From positions 15,402,041 through 15,466,040 of the forward strand of contig NC_083606.1 in assembly GCF_029168945.1 (NCBI RefSeq): a stretch of DNA of 64,000 bases, read 5' to 3'. Below, one piece after another: positions 1-10,489 of the stretch (position 1 is the stretch's first letter; each line of letters begins with the position of its first letter). Source of the DNA: Cannabis sativa. Its lineage: Eukaryota; Streptophyta; Magnoliopsida; Rosales; Cannabaceae. Under the pieces are notes generated by a model that was not told the origin of the DNA, ran no database searches, and saw nothing but the letters and a program-made list of their open reading frames with translations. A program made the position numbers and the translations under genes.

Positions 1-107
1 ACCACCGCTCTCTAAATTTCTTCATATTGTCATCGTGCACATTATCAAACGTAGTCTCTAGCATACTATGCTCGATGTGCTCTATCACATACATCCCGCA
101 GTCACCG
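1..107 (-). pseudogene. Terminal visible protease exon with the catalytic-type GDCG motif
   Basis: After the acceptor CGTACAG (fwd 108-109) the minus strand reads SGDCGMYVIEHIEHS and runs open to the window edge. GDCG is the C48 catalytic cysteine motif. The splice phase matches the upstream exon only in the frame that follows its second frameshift. Confidence 0.6.
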
Positions 108-195
108 CTGTACGAGACAATAAAAAGTAAATAAATAAAAGTATGCAAATTAAATTCAAGTTAAATAAGAAAAAAATCAATTGTAATTAAGTTAC

Positions 196-716
196 CTTGA
201 CTTTGTCTGTCGAACAACGCCCCGCTCCATGACTTTTTGAAGTGAAATTTCTAACCTGGCTCTCTGAGGCGGTAAGTTGAGGCACGAGGATCATGTCATG
301 AGTCTCGAATAGGCCAGCCTGCAGCATCAAAGTTGGCAGTAATTTTTCCCACATTGCCAGGTGACTCTTGAATTCGTTCGGGGAAATCGATCCGAGGCTC
401 AAGTCAAATTTGTTCAACAACTAATAATCCAGATCTACCTCTAGCGTCACCCAATGCCGTGAACTATCGAAGTAGAGGGCCATATATATATTCTCTCCTT
501 ATTCTTCCAACTGGCCAAGAATTGACCTTCATCCCCTCGAATCAAATCTAATATGCCCTCATCCCATTGATAGTTAGCCTGGTCATCACCCGCAGCTTCC
601 CGCTGAGCAATAACTCCTGCTGGGAAAATACACGGAATGATGACACATCTATTTGGGTAGACCTCTGGATAAAAGTGTTGTCGCCTCCTCATCAAATGGA
701 ATGCCGCATCCAAATG
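196..716 (-). pseudogene. Ulp1/C48 protease exon with frameshifts and a stop
   Basis: The exon starts at a TTTTAG acceptor (717-718) and joins in frame to the linker exon, giving LGND followed by HLDAAFHLMRRR. It continues to the catalytic-type HWVTLEVDLDY after a frameshift near 440, then meets TAG at 421-423. The same frame resumes with NKFDLSLG (the expected Asp region) and ILVPQLT. A further frameshift near 240 is needed to reach the frame that joins, via the donor at 195, to the GDCG exon. C48 enzymes cleave SUMO-like isopeptide bonds. This copy cannot make a full enzyme. Confidence 0.65.
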
Positions 717-811
717 CTAAAACATGAAAATTAAATATGTCAGAGATTAAATAAACAGAGTTAGATAAAGTCTTTAAAAGCAAAAGAAGTAAAAAAGTCT
801 TAAAAACTTAC

Positions 812-1840
812 ATCGTTCCCAAGCCATATCCTCGGAGTATGTAGTTCAAGGAACCAAGACAAATCGTATCGACCGGTGAAGCACCCTCTCGGGTACTTGT
901 TCCCAATCTGGCCGAGTACCCAACTGTGAAAAGTCCTGAGCAGCTTCCGATCAACCACTCTAAGTGGGTCCGCATTCACGAGTGTCGAAGTAACCCTAGA
1001 CTTCTTCTTCATTTCAGTGTACTCAGCGAACCACCTACGCCGCCTTCTCCTCCTCCGGTTCTCCATGAGTTCTGGAGCTGTCTCTAACACCTGCACCTCA
1101 GAATCCTGAGTATCCCCGATGCTGGTGATATTCGTCTTCTCAGGTGTACAGAACATGTCATCATCATCCGGTTTGTAATCATTTGGGAGAATGAAGTCAT
1201 TTTCCAGTGACTGAGCCTCCTCTTCTGGTTGTGGTTGTGGCTGTGGCTGTGAATCTGCTGCCGGCCTTCCAGGATCTTGCAGGAGCATCATTATGGTCTT
1301 CAACTGATCCATAATCGCTATTTGTCCTCTTAGTAGAGCGGCCTGCCCTTCCCTCAAAGCAATCTGCCCCCTCTCCATAGTCTCCAACCTTGCCAAAATG
1401 GCAGGGTATACTGGATCGCGAGCCTCTGAGGTGCTGGGAATAGAAGCTGACGGGGGAACAGGACAATCCTGTGATGCTGCAGATGGGTCAACACCACACT
1501 CATCTGGAACCGAAGCTGCAGATGGGTCAACACCAGACTCATCTGGAACTGAAGCTGCAAATGGGTCAACACCAGACCCATCAGGAACTGCAGACCGTCC
1601 ACGTGGTGAACACAGTGGAGGTGGTGTAGAGTCTTTAAATATTCGGGCTGCGTCCGCTCGTTCTTCCAATGTGGAGGCAAGCTTTTCGACCTGGCTTCGC
1701 AAAGCATCATGTGTTGGTTGCCCATCCTCACCCAACACAAGTTCCTCCAAGTCAACAAATAACGGCGGCTGACCCCCGGTTATGTAACTCACAAACTCAA
1801 CCTCATTCGGCCGAGGACATAACATGGAGTACACTGTCAA
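812..1840 (-). CDS. Linker exon of the Ulp1-type gene with a 13-residue tandem repeat
   Basis: This open exon of about 343 codons begins directly after a TTTTTCAG acceptor and ends at GAT before a perfect GTAAGT donor (811). The reading track runs a few codons past the donor to a stop at 800-802. It is low complexity: three copies of a 13-residue unit resembling VPDESGVDPSAAS, a Pro/Gln run, an acidic stretch and a run of eight arginines. A conserved end (WFLELHTPRIWLGND) leads into the protease exon. The Arg run could act as a nuclear localisation signal, which is inference. No catalytic domain is seen here. Confidence 0.6.
1476..1592 (-). repeat. 39-bp tandem repeat, three units, coding
   Basis: Three consecutive 39-bp units start at about 1476, 1515 and 1554 and differ at a few bases. 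They stay in frame and encode the repeated 13-residue motif of the linker exon. This looks like an in-frame minisatellite expansion. Confidence 0.8.
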
Positions 1841-1916
1841 CTGAAAAATATAACAAATATATTAATATAATATATGGAAATTAACATGAATTCAACATAA
1901 AGTGTAACAAACTTAC

Positions 1917-2768
1917 ATTTTTAGCAAATAATCTGATCACTTCATCCTTCCCGAGTGTAGTGTTCGGCTTACTCTCCCAGTTGACAATTCTCAGAAAGCG
2001 ATGCGACCTCCTCACTGCATACTCGTTGCCCAGCTATAAGATGGCCTCGTATGCCCAATACTGCAACGGTGCAGTATAGCCGTAGGATGAGTATTTTGCC
2101 TCCTTCTGAGTGACTCCTTTCTCAATCTTTTTCAACATCTTATTCTTCACATCCAAGTAGTCCTTGTTACAAGTTTCCATCAGCTTGGTGTAAGAAATGT
2201 TTCCTTAGGGGTACTCGTAGAAGAATGGAAGGTTATCAACCATTCTTATCACAAAAGGAGGAATGACAGTCGCCTCCTCCTTACCAGTGAGGACGCCCAT
2301 AACAAACAAGTCCATCCCCAACTTGTAGACATCATCAGCTTCTGTGCAGCTCTCAAAAACTCTGTGCAGTTGGGCGAAGCTGATCGAAGGATTACCGTTG
2401 AAATATTCCATAATCAACCGGTCAGAACTTCCTTTTTCTTTGATGTCTTCCTCAGTAGGGCCAGACAACAAGTTTAACCTGGTGACCAAGCCGAACTCCA
2501 CCCTGCCAAATCTACATCTCTTCCTTCCCACATAGAAATGCACCTCGTCCGGCTTGTCAGATTTTATTTTGTGAAGCATCAACTGATGAAAAAATGCTCC
2601 TGAAAATTGAATGGGCTCTCTCTCAAAAAACTGTTTGAAAGGGGATTCCCTCACCCTGTCCCATAGGTTGAATTCTTGAAATTTAGTCTTAATCTTCAGG
2701 TAATAATAACTACCGCCGAGCCATGTGACACGGCCTGTGTAATGGTCCGACACTGGAATTATTAGATG
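1917..2768 (-). pseudogene. DUF1985-like exon of the Ulp1-type gene
   Basis: The exon opens near 2768 with the segment SDHYTGRVTWLGG and runs through residues typical of DUF1985 (HFYVGRKRCRFGRVEFGLVT, then LDLFVMG-like and PFFYEYP). The open part ends at a TAA at 2205-2207. The same frame then continues with recognisable family sequence (YWAYEAI, RSHRFLRIVNW) to the GTAAGT donor at 1916, passing a second stop near 2036. The continuing homology after each stop shows nonsense mutations and not a short gene. The function of DUF1985 is unknown. The acceptor before this exon is either at 2769 or about 20 bases further in. Confidence 0.7.
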
Positions 2769-2769
2769 T

Positions 2770-3655
2770 GGAGTTCCTTGAAAAAAAAACCAACAACAAT
2801 AATTAATAATTAATAATAAAAAAATAAAACAATTATTGTTTCATTAATAATAAAAAAAATTAATAAAATAATTATTAATAATTAATATAAAATAATTATT
2901 AATAAAAAAATAAAAAATAAAACAATAACTAATAATTAATAAAAAAAATTATTAATAAAAAATAATTAATAAAACAATAACTAATAAATAATATAAAATA
3001 AATATGAATAAAAAAATAGAACAATAATTAATAATTAATAATAAAACAATAATTAATCATTAATAATAAAAAAATGATTAATAATTAATATAAAACATTT
3101 ATTAATAAAAAAGTATTAGTAAAACAATTAATAATAATTAATATAAAACGATTATTAATAAAAAAAAATAGAACAATAATTAGTAATTATAACTAAAAGA
3201 AACAAAAAAAACAATACTTAATAAAACAATAACTAATAATTAATATAAAACAATTATTAATAAAAAAATAGAACAATAATTAATAATTAATAAAAAATTC
3301 AAACAATAATTAATAATTAATACTAAAACAATAAAAAATATTTACTAAAAAAACATAACCAATAATTAATAAAACGATAATTAATAATTAATACTAAAAC
3401 AATAATTAATAATTACAAAAAAACATAACTAATAATTAATAAAACAATAAAAATTAATAATTACTAAAAAAACATAACTAATAAAAATTGAAACAATAAT
3501 TAATAATTAATACTAAAACAATAATTAATAATTAATAATAAATAAATAATTATTAATTGGTAATAAAATAATAATTAATTAAAAAATACTTAATAAATCA
3601 TTAAAAATAAAATAATTCCTAAACCTTACTAAATAATTAATAATTAATTCAAAAA
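2770..3655. repeat. AT-rich low-complexity tract of TAATTAATAAAAC-like units
   Basis: Nearly 900 bp are made of irregular repeats of AATAATTAATAATTAA and ATAAAACAATAA-type units, with almost no G or C. No coding sequence is possible. It lies between the DUF1985 exon and the ATCGGACC cluster and may be an expanded intron. Confidence 0.85.
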
Positions 3656-3659
3656 AAAT

Positions 3660-3925
3660 ACACTGGTCCGATGGCTACCAATCGGACCAATTGTGAAGGT
3701 CCGATTGGTAGCAATCGGACCCAAACACAACCAATTTGTGGCACCATCGGACCCACCCAATAATCGGACAATCGGACCCCATGAAATCCCCAAACAATCG
3801 GACCATCGAACTCAAGGCAGTCTGACCCCTGCTACCCACATCGGACCATCGGACTCGAACACAGTCCGACCCCTATTCCCCACATCGGACCATCGGACCC
3901 AAACAAATGACCATCGGACCTTCTT
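3660..3925. repeat. ATCGGACC repeat cluster with a 24-bp inverted repeat
   Basis: The octamer ATCGGACC and close variants recur more than a dozen times, partly as tandem units of about 50 bp (CACATCGGACCATCGGAC). At the left end, 3665-3688 and 3698-3721 form a 24-bp inverted repeat with one mismatch and a 9-base loop. A 118-codon open frame crosses it only because the repeat lacks stops. No gene is claimed. Confidence 0.8.
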
Positions 3926-4124
3926 CTTCTCCACACCCGAACACCCCAATCCCTTCTCCTTTCACAGATCCGAAACACCCAAATCCCAATTCCAAACACA
4001 AACAATTCCAAACAATAATCTTAAACACAAACAATTCCAAACACAATAATCAAAACAATTCCAAACAATAATCTTAACTGATTTCTTAAAAAAAACATAA
4101 TAAAAAAAAATAATCAAAACATAC

Positions 4125-4139
4125 CTTCGATTTAGACAT
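4125..4139 (-). other. Possible first coding exon of the Ulp1-type gene
   Basis: On the minus strand an ATG at 4139 is followed by four codons (M-S-K-S-K) and a good donor, AAG then GTATGT. If used, the first intron would be about 1.36 kb and contain the AT-rich tract and the ATCGGACC cluster. Against this, the splice phase (0) does not match the phase (1) needed by the DUF1985 exon, so this is only a candidate. Just upstream (fwd 4156-4230) a direct repeat of about 22 bp occurs twice at 53-bp spacing. Confidence 0.25.
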
Positions 4140-4569
4140 GGTTTGGTGTGAACTCCGTGCGCCGTCACCATGGGCTTGTCGTCGATTGGGTGGGTCGAAG
4201 GCCTTAACTCCGTGCGCCGTCACCGTGGGCAAAAATTGGGGTTTTCGGTGGGTTGAGGCTCACGGTGAGAGAGAGGAAGAGAGAGGGGTGGGGGTGGTCA
4301 AGAGTGGGTGGGTGCGATCTACGGTGGCTGGGTGCGGTGGTTAACCGTGGGTGGTGCGATCTAGCCTCATAGGTTTTGGGTGGTGCGATGGCTCACGGGT
4401 TGGGAGGGTTCCCTTTGATAGAGGGGTATTTTAGGGTTTAGCAAAAAAGTGATCCTATTTTTTAATAGTTATAAGTATTAGTTTAAAAAATTAATTTGGG
4501 TATAAAACATGGATATAAATTAAAATTTCCCTATACTTTTTATATATAAAAAAATTATTATTATTTTTT

Positions 4570-4967
4570 GGCTGATTAGAATTTTTGCCCCCTGAACTTT
4601 GACATGTACCAAATTATGCCCCCTGAACTTTTAAGGCCATTGAAAATGCCCCCTGAACTATTGAGATTGTTGGATTTAAGGACTTTTGTCTAATTTTATT
4701 TAATTTTACTATTTCAATGATTGTTTATGTACTAAATCATGTTCCCCAGACTTTGATATCTACCAAATCATGCCCTTCGAATTTTGACATGTACTAAATT
4801 ATGCTCCCTGAACTTTCATCCATGTTAGACTTTCTTACTAAAATTAGAAAAAAGTCCTTAAATCCAACAATCTCAATAGTTCACGGGTCATTTTCAATGA
4901 CCTTAAAAGTTCAGGGGGCATGATTTAGTACATGTAAAAGTTCAGGGGGCAAAAATCCTTATTAGCC
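4570..4967. mobile_element. Non-autonomous Mutator-type MITE with long TIRs
   Basis: Terminal inverted repeats of about 110 bp cover 4570-4690 and 4853-4967. The outer ends read GGCTGATTAGAATTTTTGCC and, reverse-complemented, GGCTAATAAGGATTTTTGCC. The TIRs contain repeated CCCCCTGAACTTT motifs. Immediately outside are identical 9-bp copies TTATTTTTT (4561-4569 and 4968-4976). Long TIRs plus a 9-bp duplication are typical of Mutator-like elements. It has no coding capacity. The duplication is T-rich, which weakens it slightly as proof. Confidence 0.75.
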
Positions 4968-4976
4968 TTATTTTTT

Positions 4977-6060
4977 AAAAAATTTAGATTATATATTATA
5001 AATTTATAAAGATAATTTAATTAATAACATAGCATAATTTATTATATATTTATCAATTATATAAATTAATGTATTTCAATTTTAGTTATAAAATTATTAA
5101 TAAACCAATATAAAAAAATACCACAATTATACAAAATCAAAAACCAATTCATCAAAAATCTATACAAAAAATCTCTTTTTCTCATTAAAAAACAAAAATC
5201 TATACAGAATCAACAAACAAAATGAGTAAACATTAATAAAAAAAATTATATATCATTTGAACTAAATAATAAACCTTAGAACAATAAAAGAAATGGACAC
5301 AAACAACATACAATTTAAATCAAAACTAAAATCTCTAAATCTATATAAAAAAAAACTACAAATGAATTGCCCAATATCAAACCCTAAAAACCTTAAATCG
5401 GAGGTGCAAAAGGGATGGTCGTTGTTCGTCGAGGCCTGTGAATGGCCACCGGTGACTACTCTATCTGTATGTTGAGACCTCTGCTCTACTCGTCGCTTGG
5501 GAATTTAGGTGTGTCGAGCACCGTGATGTGGTCCATTTGGACCATCGTCGTTCACCTAGTAATGTCGCTGATCAATAGTAGAGGGAACGAGAGATGGGAA
5601 AGAGGTTAAGGGCTTCGGTGTTTACTGGGACAGAGCTTGAAGATTGTAGATGGCCAGAACATGGCTGGAAGAGGTAAAGAGAGATGGTCGGAGGTTGAGG
5701 GCTCTAACACCGCACCAAACTGGGGAGAGAGAGATAGAGATCGTTAGAGATGTATAAATGGAATTTTAGGGTTTCTATTCTAACATATCCCTTTTATACC
5801 TCTTTTTAGTGTTTTCTAATTTCTTTTAATAAATAAATTTAGAAAGAGAAATAGGGTATATAATAGCCTATGTAAATGGGTTCAATGGGAATTTAGGTTT
5901 TCTTTTAATTATTTTTTTTAAGTTTTTTTATTATGTTTTTAGTGATTCGGATAGTGTGACTCTACACTTTCAGAGTTGCGCAGTGGACATCACTATATAT
6001 TTATATTTTTAAAAAATATAGATAAATAATTAAACTTTTAGTGACACTTCACAATTTTAG
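4977..6060. other. AT-rich intergenic stretch with no recognised feature
   Basis: Roughly 1.1 kb. The first half is AT-rich. Near 5390-5760 base composition is more balanced, with GA-rich runs. A 60-codon ORF starting at 5293 shows no recognisable domain. Near 5950-6000 short inverted words (AGTGAT/ATCACT) occur, too weak to call a MITE. Confidence 0.5.
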
Positions 6061-6399
6061 TGACCCACATTGTGCCCTAAATAAAACTTTATTTCAATGT
6101 AATCTTTTATATTTATTTATCAATAAAGAAACAAATATATTTCATTACTTATTTAATGTGTTATTTGGTTCATGTGATCACTTATTTGATTTATGAATTC
6201 ATCCAAATCCTTATCACATTGATATTCTTGTGCATTGTGTTTTCAACACGTACAGTGGAAAGTAATCAAGAATGTGTGATTAAATGCATTCCTATGATTT
6301 ATCAGTACACAGGGTTTAACTGATAGAATAATCTACAATGTAGTTTACTTGTATCTTGGATAAGTGTTATGTTCTTTTTAGGGCATTGGTTAAAGTAAT
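6061..6399 (+). mobile_element. Copia-family LTR A1, 5' part
   Basis: From TTGTGCCCTAAATAAAAC (about 6070) this matches the start of LTR A2 at 15936 in order: homology to the region with the CACAGTGGAAAGTAATC words, then TGTTATGTTCTTTTTAGGGC. The first 8 bases do not match the usual TGTTGGGT terminus, so the true end is decayed or replaced. It is interrupted at 6399 by Tat fragment T1 and resumes at 11731. Confidence 0.8.
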
Positions 6400-7148
6400 T
6401 GTTGACCGAGGTTTTCGGCAACCAATAAAATAATATTAGATTAGAGAACTGTAAGAAAATTAGAGAAGGATTTTTACGTGGTTGGGGCGTTAATGAGCCT
6501 TAGTCCACGAGTCTGTGTTATTTATGGATGTATTAAATACAGAGAATGTTCTTGGTGAGTATTTACTCTTCTTGCACTTATGCAACCCAAGATTTTTCGA
6601 CCCCATTTAATGAGCTTTGAGGGGGTATTTATAGTGTTTTTGGTGGGGTGATCCCCACAATTATTGTACATGTGTATCTGTCAATATCCATAAAGATGGA
6701 TATTCCCAATGAATATACCATGAGTAATGCATGGTCAAATCCCTAGGTGCTATAGGGCTTTTATGTGGAATGTCCTTATTGTCTTTTGACTGACGCGACC
6801 CTTCACAGCGTAGCCGTCAATAGACTTAAATGATCATTACTTCGCAGCTGCAGATTGGGGGTTGTGCCGTCAGACTTTATTGCGTGTAGCAGTCCCAACA
6901 CGTTTGCTCCCATGCGGCATTAAATGCGAAATGACTCCTCAGGGGAAGCCTGACACCTCGCGGAGATGCTTTGATGTTAATTAGGCTTCCGGGAGCATAC
7001 GGGGCTCCGTATGCCTTTTCCGGGAGGCACGTCCCGGATGCTGCCTTCTTTCATAAAGACTTAGCAAATAATTCATGTATCAAAATGTTTTGATCCACGT
7101 GTCCCTGTCCGGTTGGTCCACGTATATTGGGCAAAATCAGGGGCAACA
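6400..7148 (-). repeat. 3' LTR of Tat element T1
   Basis: On the minus strand it begins TGTTGCCCCTGATTTTG and ends CGGTCAACA, giving the TG...CA structure. A TATA box (TATAAATA) lies at 6633-6626 on the minus strand. The LTR is about 749 bp. The left flank is GTAAT. The partner flank was lost in the deletion. Confidence 0.8.
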
Positions 7149-7163
7149 TTTACCCCCAAAGCC
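7149..7163 (-). other. Polypurine tract of T1
   Basis: The minus strand reads GGCTTTGGGGGTAAA directly before the LTR start TGTTGCCCC, as expected for the plus-strand priming site of an LTR retrotransposon. Confidence 0.7.
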
Positions 7164-7478
7164 TTGTTTATTTGAAAAATAAAACAAGGCTTGTTCAAGT
7201 GCCTCCAGTCAACTCCTCGGTTTCCTTGCACGTGCTTTAGGCGCGTAAAGGTGCATTTAATGATCGCCATTAATGCAGTGATTCGCTTTTTTCAGGCATC
7301 GATTCGTTTGATGCCCATTGATTGATACGGCGCATGAATGGTGTCAGATGGATACTCAAACGTTTCCACCGCCTTAATTACGAACCAATCCAACCGTTGA
7401 TTCTTGGGAATTCGAATCGTGCGCCTCCCCAACCGTTCGACTGGTAGGTGATGGAGCCTGTTCCTCATGCACTTTTGC

Positions 7479-7487
7479 CTATAAAAG
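7479..7487 (+). promoter_or_regulatory. TATA box of the T1 antisense gene
   Basis: CTATAAAAG lies about 200 bp upstream of a 5'UTR donor (7683) and 660 bp upstream of the ATG. Element D has a TATA box at the equivalent place (51176-51183), upstream of a similar purine-rich leader, which supports a real promoter for this strand. Confidence 0.6.
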
Positions 7488-7682
7488 CCACCACCTTTCC
7501 TTCATTTTGTTACTTTCCATTTTTCGCCAACTTTGTTCGAGTTTTCCAGAGAGAAAAAATCCTCAGACCAAGAAAAAACCTTCGAACACTTTGCAAATTT
7601 CTTTGCTTACCTTCACTCACTACTGTCAGTCTACATTCCCTTGTTTGATCAACATCAAAACCCCCAGTTCTAACACTTCATT

Positions 7683-8138
7683 GTAAGTTTCTCGCATCCC
7701 TCACTTTACTGTGTTTATGGCATGCTTTACTATCAGTTTGTTTTTCTGGGTTTGTGTTTGAAGTTTCTGGGAATGTATTCTCTTGAGTTTTTACTTAATA
7801 CGTCTAGACTTCCCTCCTCTGGGTTAGGGTTACTCTTGTCACGCACTGTTGTTGTATTTTGTAGAGGACCATGCACTCTTCGTGTGATGGCCTTCAAGGG
7901 CATAGAGAAGACTTCGTCTTTCTCGATTTTCTGCCCTTCTTTCTTTTTCTTTCATGCGCAATGTCACCATCTGTGAGATCTTTGTAGCCGACTTTTGTCC
8001 AGGAAATCCTTCTAAGGCTTTCTTGTTGACAGATGTCCGGAGGGGGCCTCTTTCTAGCGGTTAGGGGACCCCCATTCCCTTTTTTGATTTAGAGTTTTGT
8101 ATGGGGCCTAATTGCTGGAATTTTAACTCTTTTTTCAG
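7683..8138 (+). other. Predicted 5'UTR intron of the T1 antisense gene
   Basis: The donor GTAAGTTTCTC at 7683 and the acceptor TTTTTTCAG ending at 8138 enclose an intron just before the ATG at 8147. Element D has a 5'UTR intron with the same placement (51334-51704). Confidence 0.6.
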
Positions 8139-8146
8139 AATAAAAA

Positions 8147-9599
8147 ATGTCTGCATTTGGCTCAAAATCTTCCAGGAAGGGGGGTAAGCGTCTGGCTACC
8201 CTAGAGGACGTCATGCTGGGTCCCGTTGCCCAGGAGGGGTACAAACCTTGGGCTACGGGATGGGAGGCGGCGGAGCTTCACTCCACTCTAACTTGCCCTC
8301 ACCAGTTGGAGAACATCGTGGAGGTGGTTGGAATTAAGCCTTCTACATCCGGGACGTACCACCGGCCGCCCCAAGATGCGGAGACGCCCAACCACAACTA
8401 CGGAGGCTTCGGAGCTTGGAGCCAGACGCACCTGATGTCCGGGGCCATGCTTTCCCTTCACGATTATTTTGTTAACTTTCTTGTATTTGTCGGCCTTGCG
8501 CCATACCAACTGATTCCCCAAGCTTACCGCCTGCTTTCAGGATTATTTATTTTTTACTCCGCCCGGGGATGGGGCTCTCCAAGTCCGGGGGAGATTTTGT
8601 ATTTTTATGAACTTGTTTCCGTCCCCAAAAAGGGGGACAAACTTAAAGATGGTTTTTATGGTTTCCGGGCCCACCCTTCAAATGATGGGGTGGTCCCTTA
8701 TAATCGACAAACTCATGTCAAGGAGTATCGCCATCGCTTTTTCTTCTCCTCCGGGTTCCGAGCTGTGGAGCACCCGGAGCTTCTCACGGAGTGGGTCAGG
8801 ATCCCTCCATACGAGCGGACCGCACCTACTGAGATATTTCTTCGTTGGGCTCAGGTCTTTGCGACTTATGACCGGGCGGATCTCGACGTCGGAGGCTTGG
8901 TCACGACGGAGAACTGCCGGAAGGCCAAGCTGATCCTGCCACACCAGTCAGTGGAGGACTCTAACCTTTCTAAGGTTATCTGTCCAAATGTGAGGGTTCC
9001 TGCCGCAGAGAAGACCTTCCGGGATGAGCTTATTGCCACCGCGGAGAAGAAGTACCAGGAGTATCTCTACCGGAGGGCCCAGGAGAAGGCATATACCAAG
9101 GCCCAGGCGGCTTTCGGGAGGCCCCTTCGCGTGGGGAGCCCGGTCGAGAGGAGAAGCCAAACGATTGCCGGGAAGTCCCTTCGCATTGGGAGCCCGGTTG
9201 AGAGGAGGGCTCCCAGGCCAAAGCCTTCGATTCAGGTGCCGAATATAGGGGCTCCTGACGCAAGTACTTCCGGCTCCGGTAAGTCTCCTTTAGCAGTACA
9301 TTACGTTCCTCCTGTTAGCGAATATGCCAGCCTTAGGCCTGTAGGGTTCGATGAGCGTCTCCTTAGGTTTAGGATGCCCCTGACCCGGTGGGGAGATCAT
9401 GCCAAGGATTATTATTTTTCTAACTTAGGAGATTTCCTTGGTCGGTCCCGGATGGGTTCTGGACCTCCGGAGCCCGTTCCCTTGGACCCTTCGGCCTATC
9501 TTTCTTCTAGCTGGTTCCGGCCCTCGGACAACTATCTTGGGGATGATGCAGCTAGCATTAAGATTCGGAACTTTGCTAGGGCCGAATTAGAGAGTCAGG
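8147..9599 (+). CDS. T1 antisense gene, first coding exon (Transgypsy-like domain)
   Basis: An open frame of 484 codons to the donor (the unspliced ORF reads to 9655). The start is the first ATG after the 5'UTR acceptor. Residues about 90-260 align with element D's antisense protein around LHDYF, SARGWGSPSP and VPKKGDK. Residues about 315-365 contain two related segments with RPLRVGSPVERR-type and SLRIGSPVERR-type motifs, a short internal duplication. No catalytic motif, signal peptide or membrane segment is seen. Confidence 0.7.
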
Positions 9600-9677
9600 G
9601 TAGGACTAGCTTGATTGCTTTTTTGAGCGTTTCACTGCTTTCACAGATATTATAACTCTTCTTTTCTTTTGTTGTAG

Positions 9678-10414
9678 CAGCTAATTCCATGGATGCCATT
9701 TTGGTCGAGCTTGCCGGAGCTCACACTCCTGACGCTCCCCTTCCTCTAACTTCTTCCCAAGTGGCCACTCCCTTGAAAGCTTCTTCCAGTGCCCCTCCAA
9801 AAACTATTGACTTAGTGGATGAGGAGGAGGCGCTTCCGGAGGAAGCTAAAGAAGGTCAAGAAGAGCAATGGGCTCTTCCTGAGGAAGTTGAAGAAGGTGA
9901 AGAAGAGCAAGAGGTTGCTCTGATTCGCAAGCGTAAGGGCAAGATGGTAGCCGAGGAGGTGCCCAAACGGTAGCGGAAAGCGGACACTCCGGCCCCTGCC
10001 CCTGATTTCGGGATCCCTTCCGAGGCGGAGGAATATACAGTGCCTCCCATCATAGTGCTGACTCCGGTTCCTGGAGAAGAGGCGAGGCAGGAGTTCCGGA
10101 TAGCCAAACACAACTACGCCATGGACGAGTACTCCCGGGGGCATGCCGATGTGGAGGCTTTGAGGAGGACTTTGCGTGATGAAATGCAAAATACCTTTAG
10201 CGATCAAAACTACCAGAATCCGTGGGATCTAAACTTTGACCTCCTGTCGGATTGGTTCAATCGTTTCCTCGGGCCCACCCTGGCTCTTTTTGCCGCGGAG
10301 ATGACCGGTGAGTTTGTGTCTCATCTAACCCGGTGTGCGCCCAAGCGGTTCGCTGCTTGTGCATCCTTGAACTCCATCTTTCAAGTCCAGGATCTTAGCC
10401 ACTCCTTGATTGTG
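9678..10414 (+). pseudogene. T1 antisense gene, second coding exon
   Basis: The exon begins after GTTGTAG (or after the next AG, 9681) and ends before GTAAGTATTTC. It contains an acidic Glu-rich stretch (DEEEALPEEAKEG), a basic motif (RKRKGKM) that could be a nuclear localisation signal, and a hydrophobic segment. TAG at 9971-9973 interrupts the frame, which otherwise continues to the donor. Confidence 0.6.
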
Positions 10415-10489
10415 GTAAGTATTTCATAGTTTACTTTTTTCCTTATTATTTTTCTTAAGGACTTTACTCACTCTTGCCTCCTTTTCCAG

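Larger units (their letters stand above)
1..2768 (-). pseudogene. DUF1985-Ulp1 (C48) protease-like gene, decayed and cut by the window edge
   Basis: Read on the minus strand, this is a multi-exon gene with an N-terminal DUF1985-like domain, a low-complexity linker and a C-terminal Ulp1/SENP-type cysteine protease. Plausible exons are 2768-1917, 1840-812, 716-196 and 107-1, each bounded by GT-AG sites (donors GTAAGT at 1916 and 811, GTAAC at 195). Catalytic-type motifs are visible: HWVTLEVDLDY near 440-423 and GDCGMYVIEH near 104-75, the latter holding the expected catalytic Cys. The frame is broken by a TAA (2205-2207), a TAG near 2036 and a TAG at 421-423, and by frameshifts near 440 and 240. 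This family is known mainly from plant Mutator-like elements that captured Ulp1 genes. I see no terminal repeats of such an element, so that origin is inferred. The 3' end lies outside the window. Confidence 0.75.

Noticed and set aside
187..420. ORF on the minus strand as a separate small gene
   Set aside because: It is the internal part of the decayed Ulp1 protease exon; its start is only the codon after a nonsense TAG.
3693..4049. 118-codon ORF as a gene
   Set aside because: It crosses the ATCGGACC repeat cluster and poly-CA-like sequence; it is open only because the repeat lacks stops.
8288..9263. Minus-strand ORFs overlapping the T1 antisense gene
   Set aside because: They are shadows of the GC-rich coding exon on the opposite strand; they lack domains and splice context.
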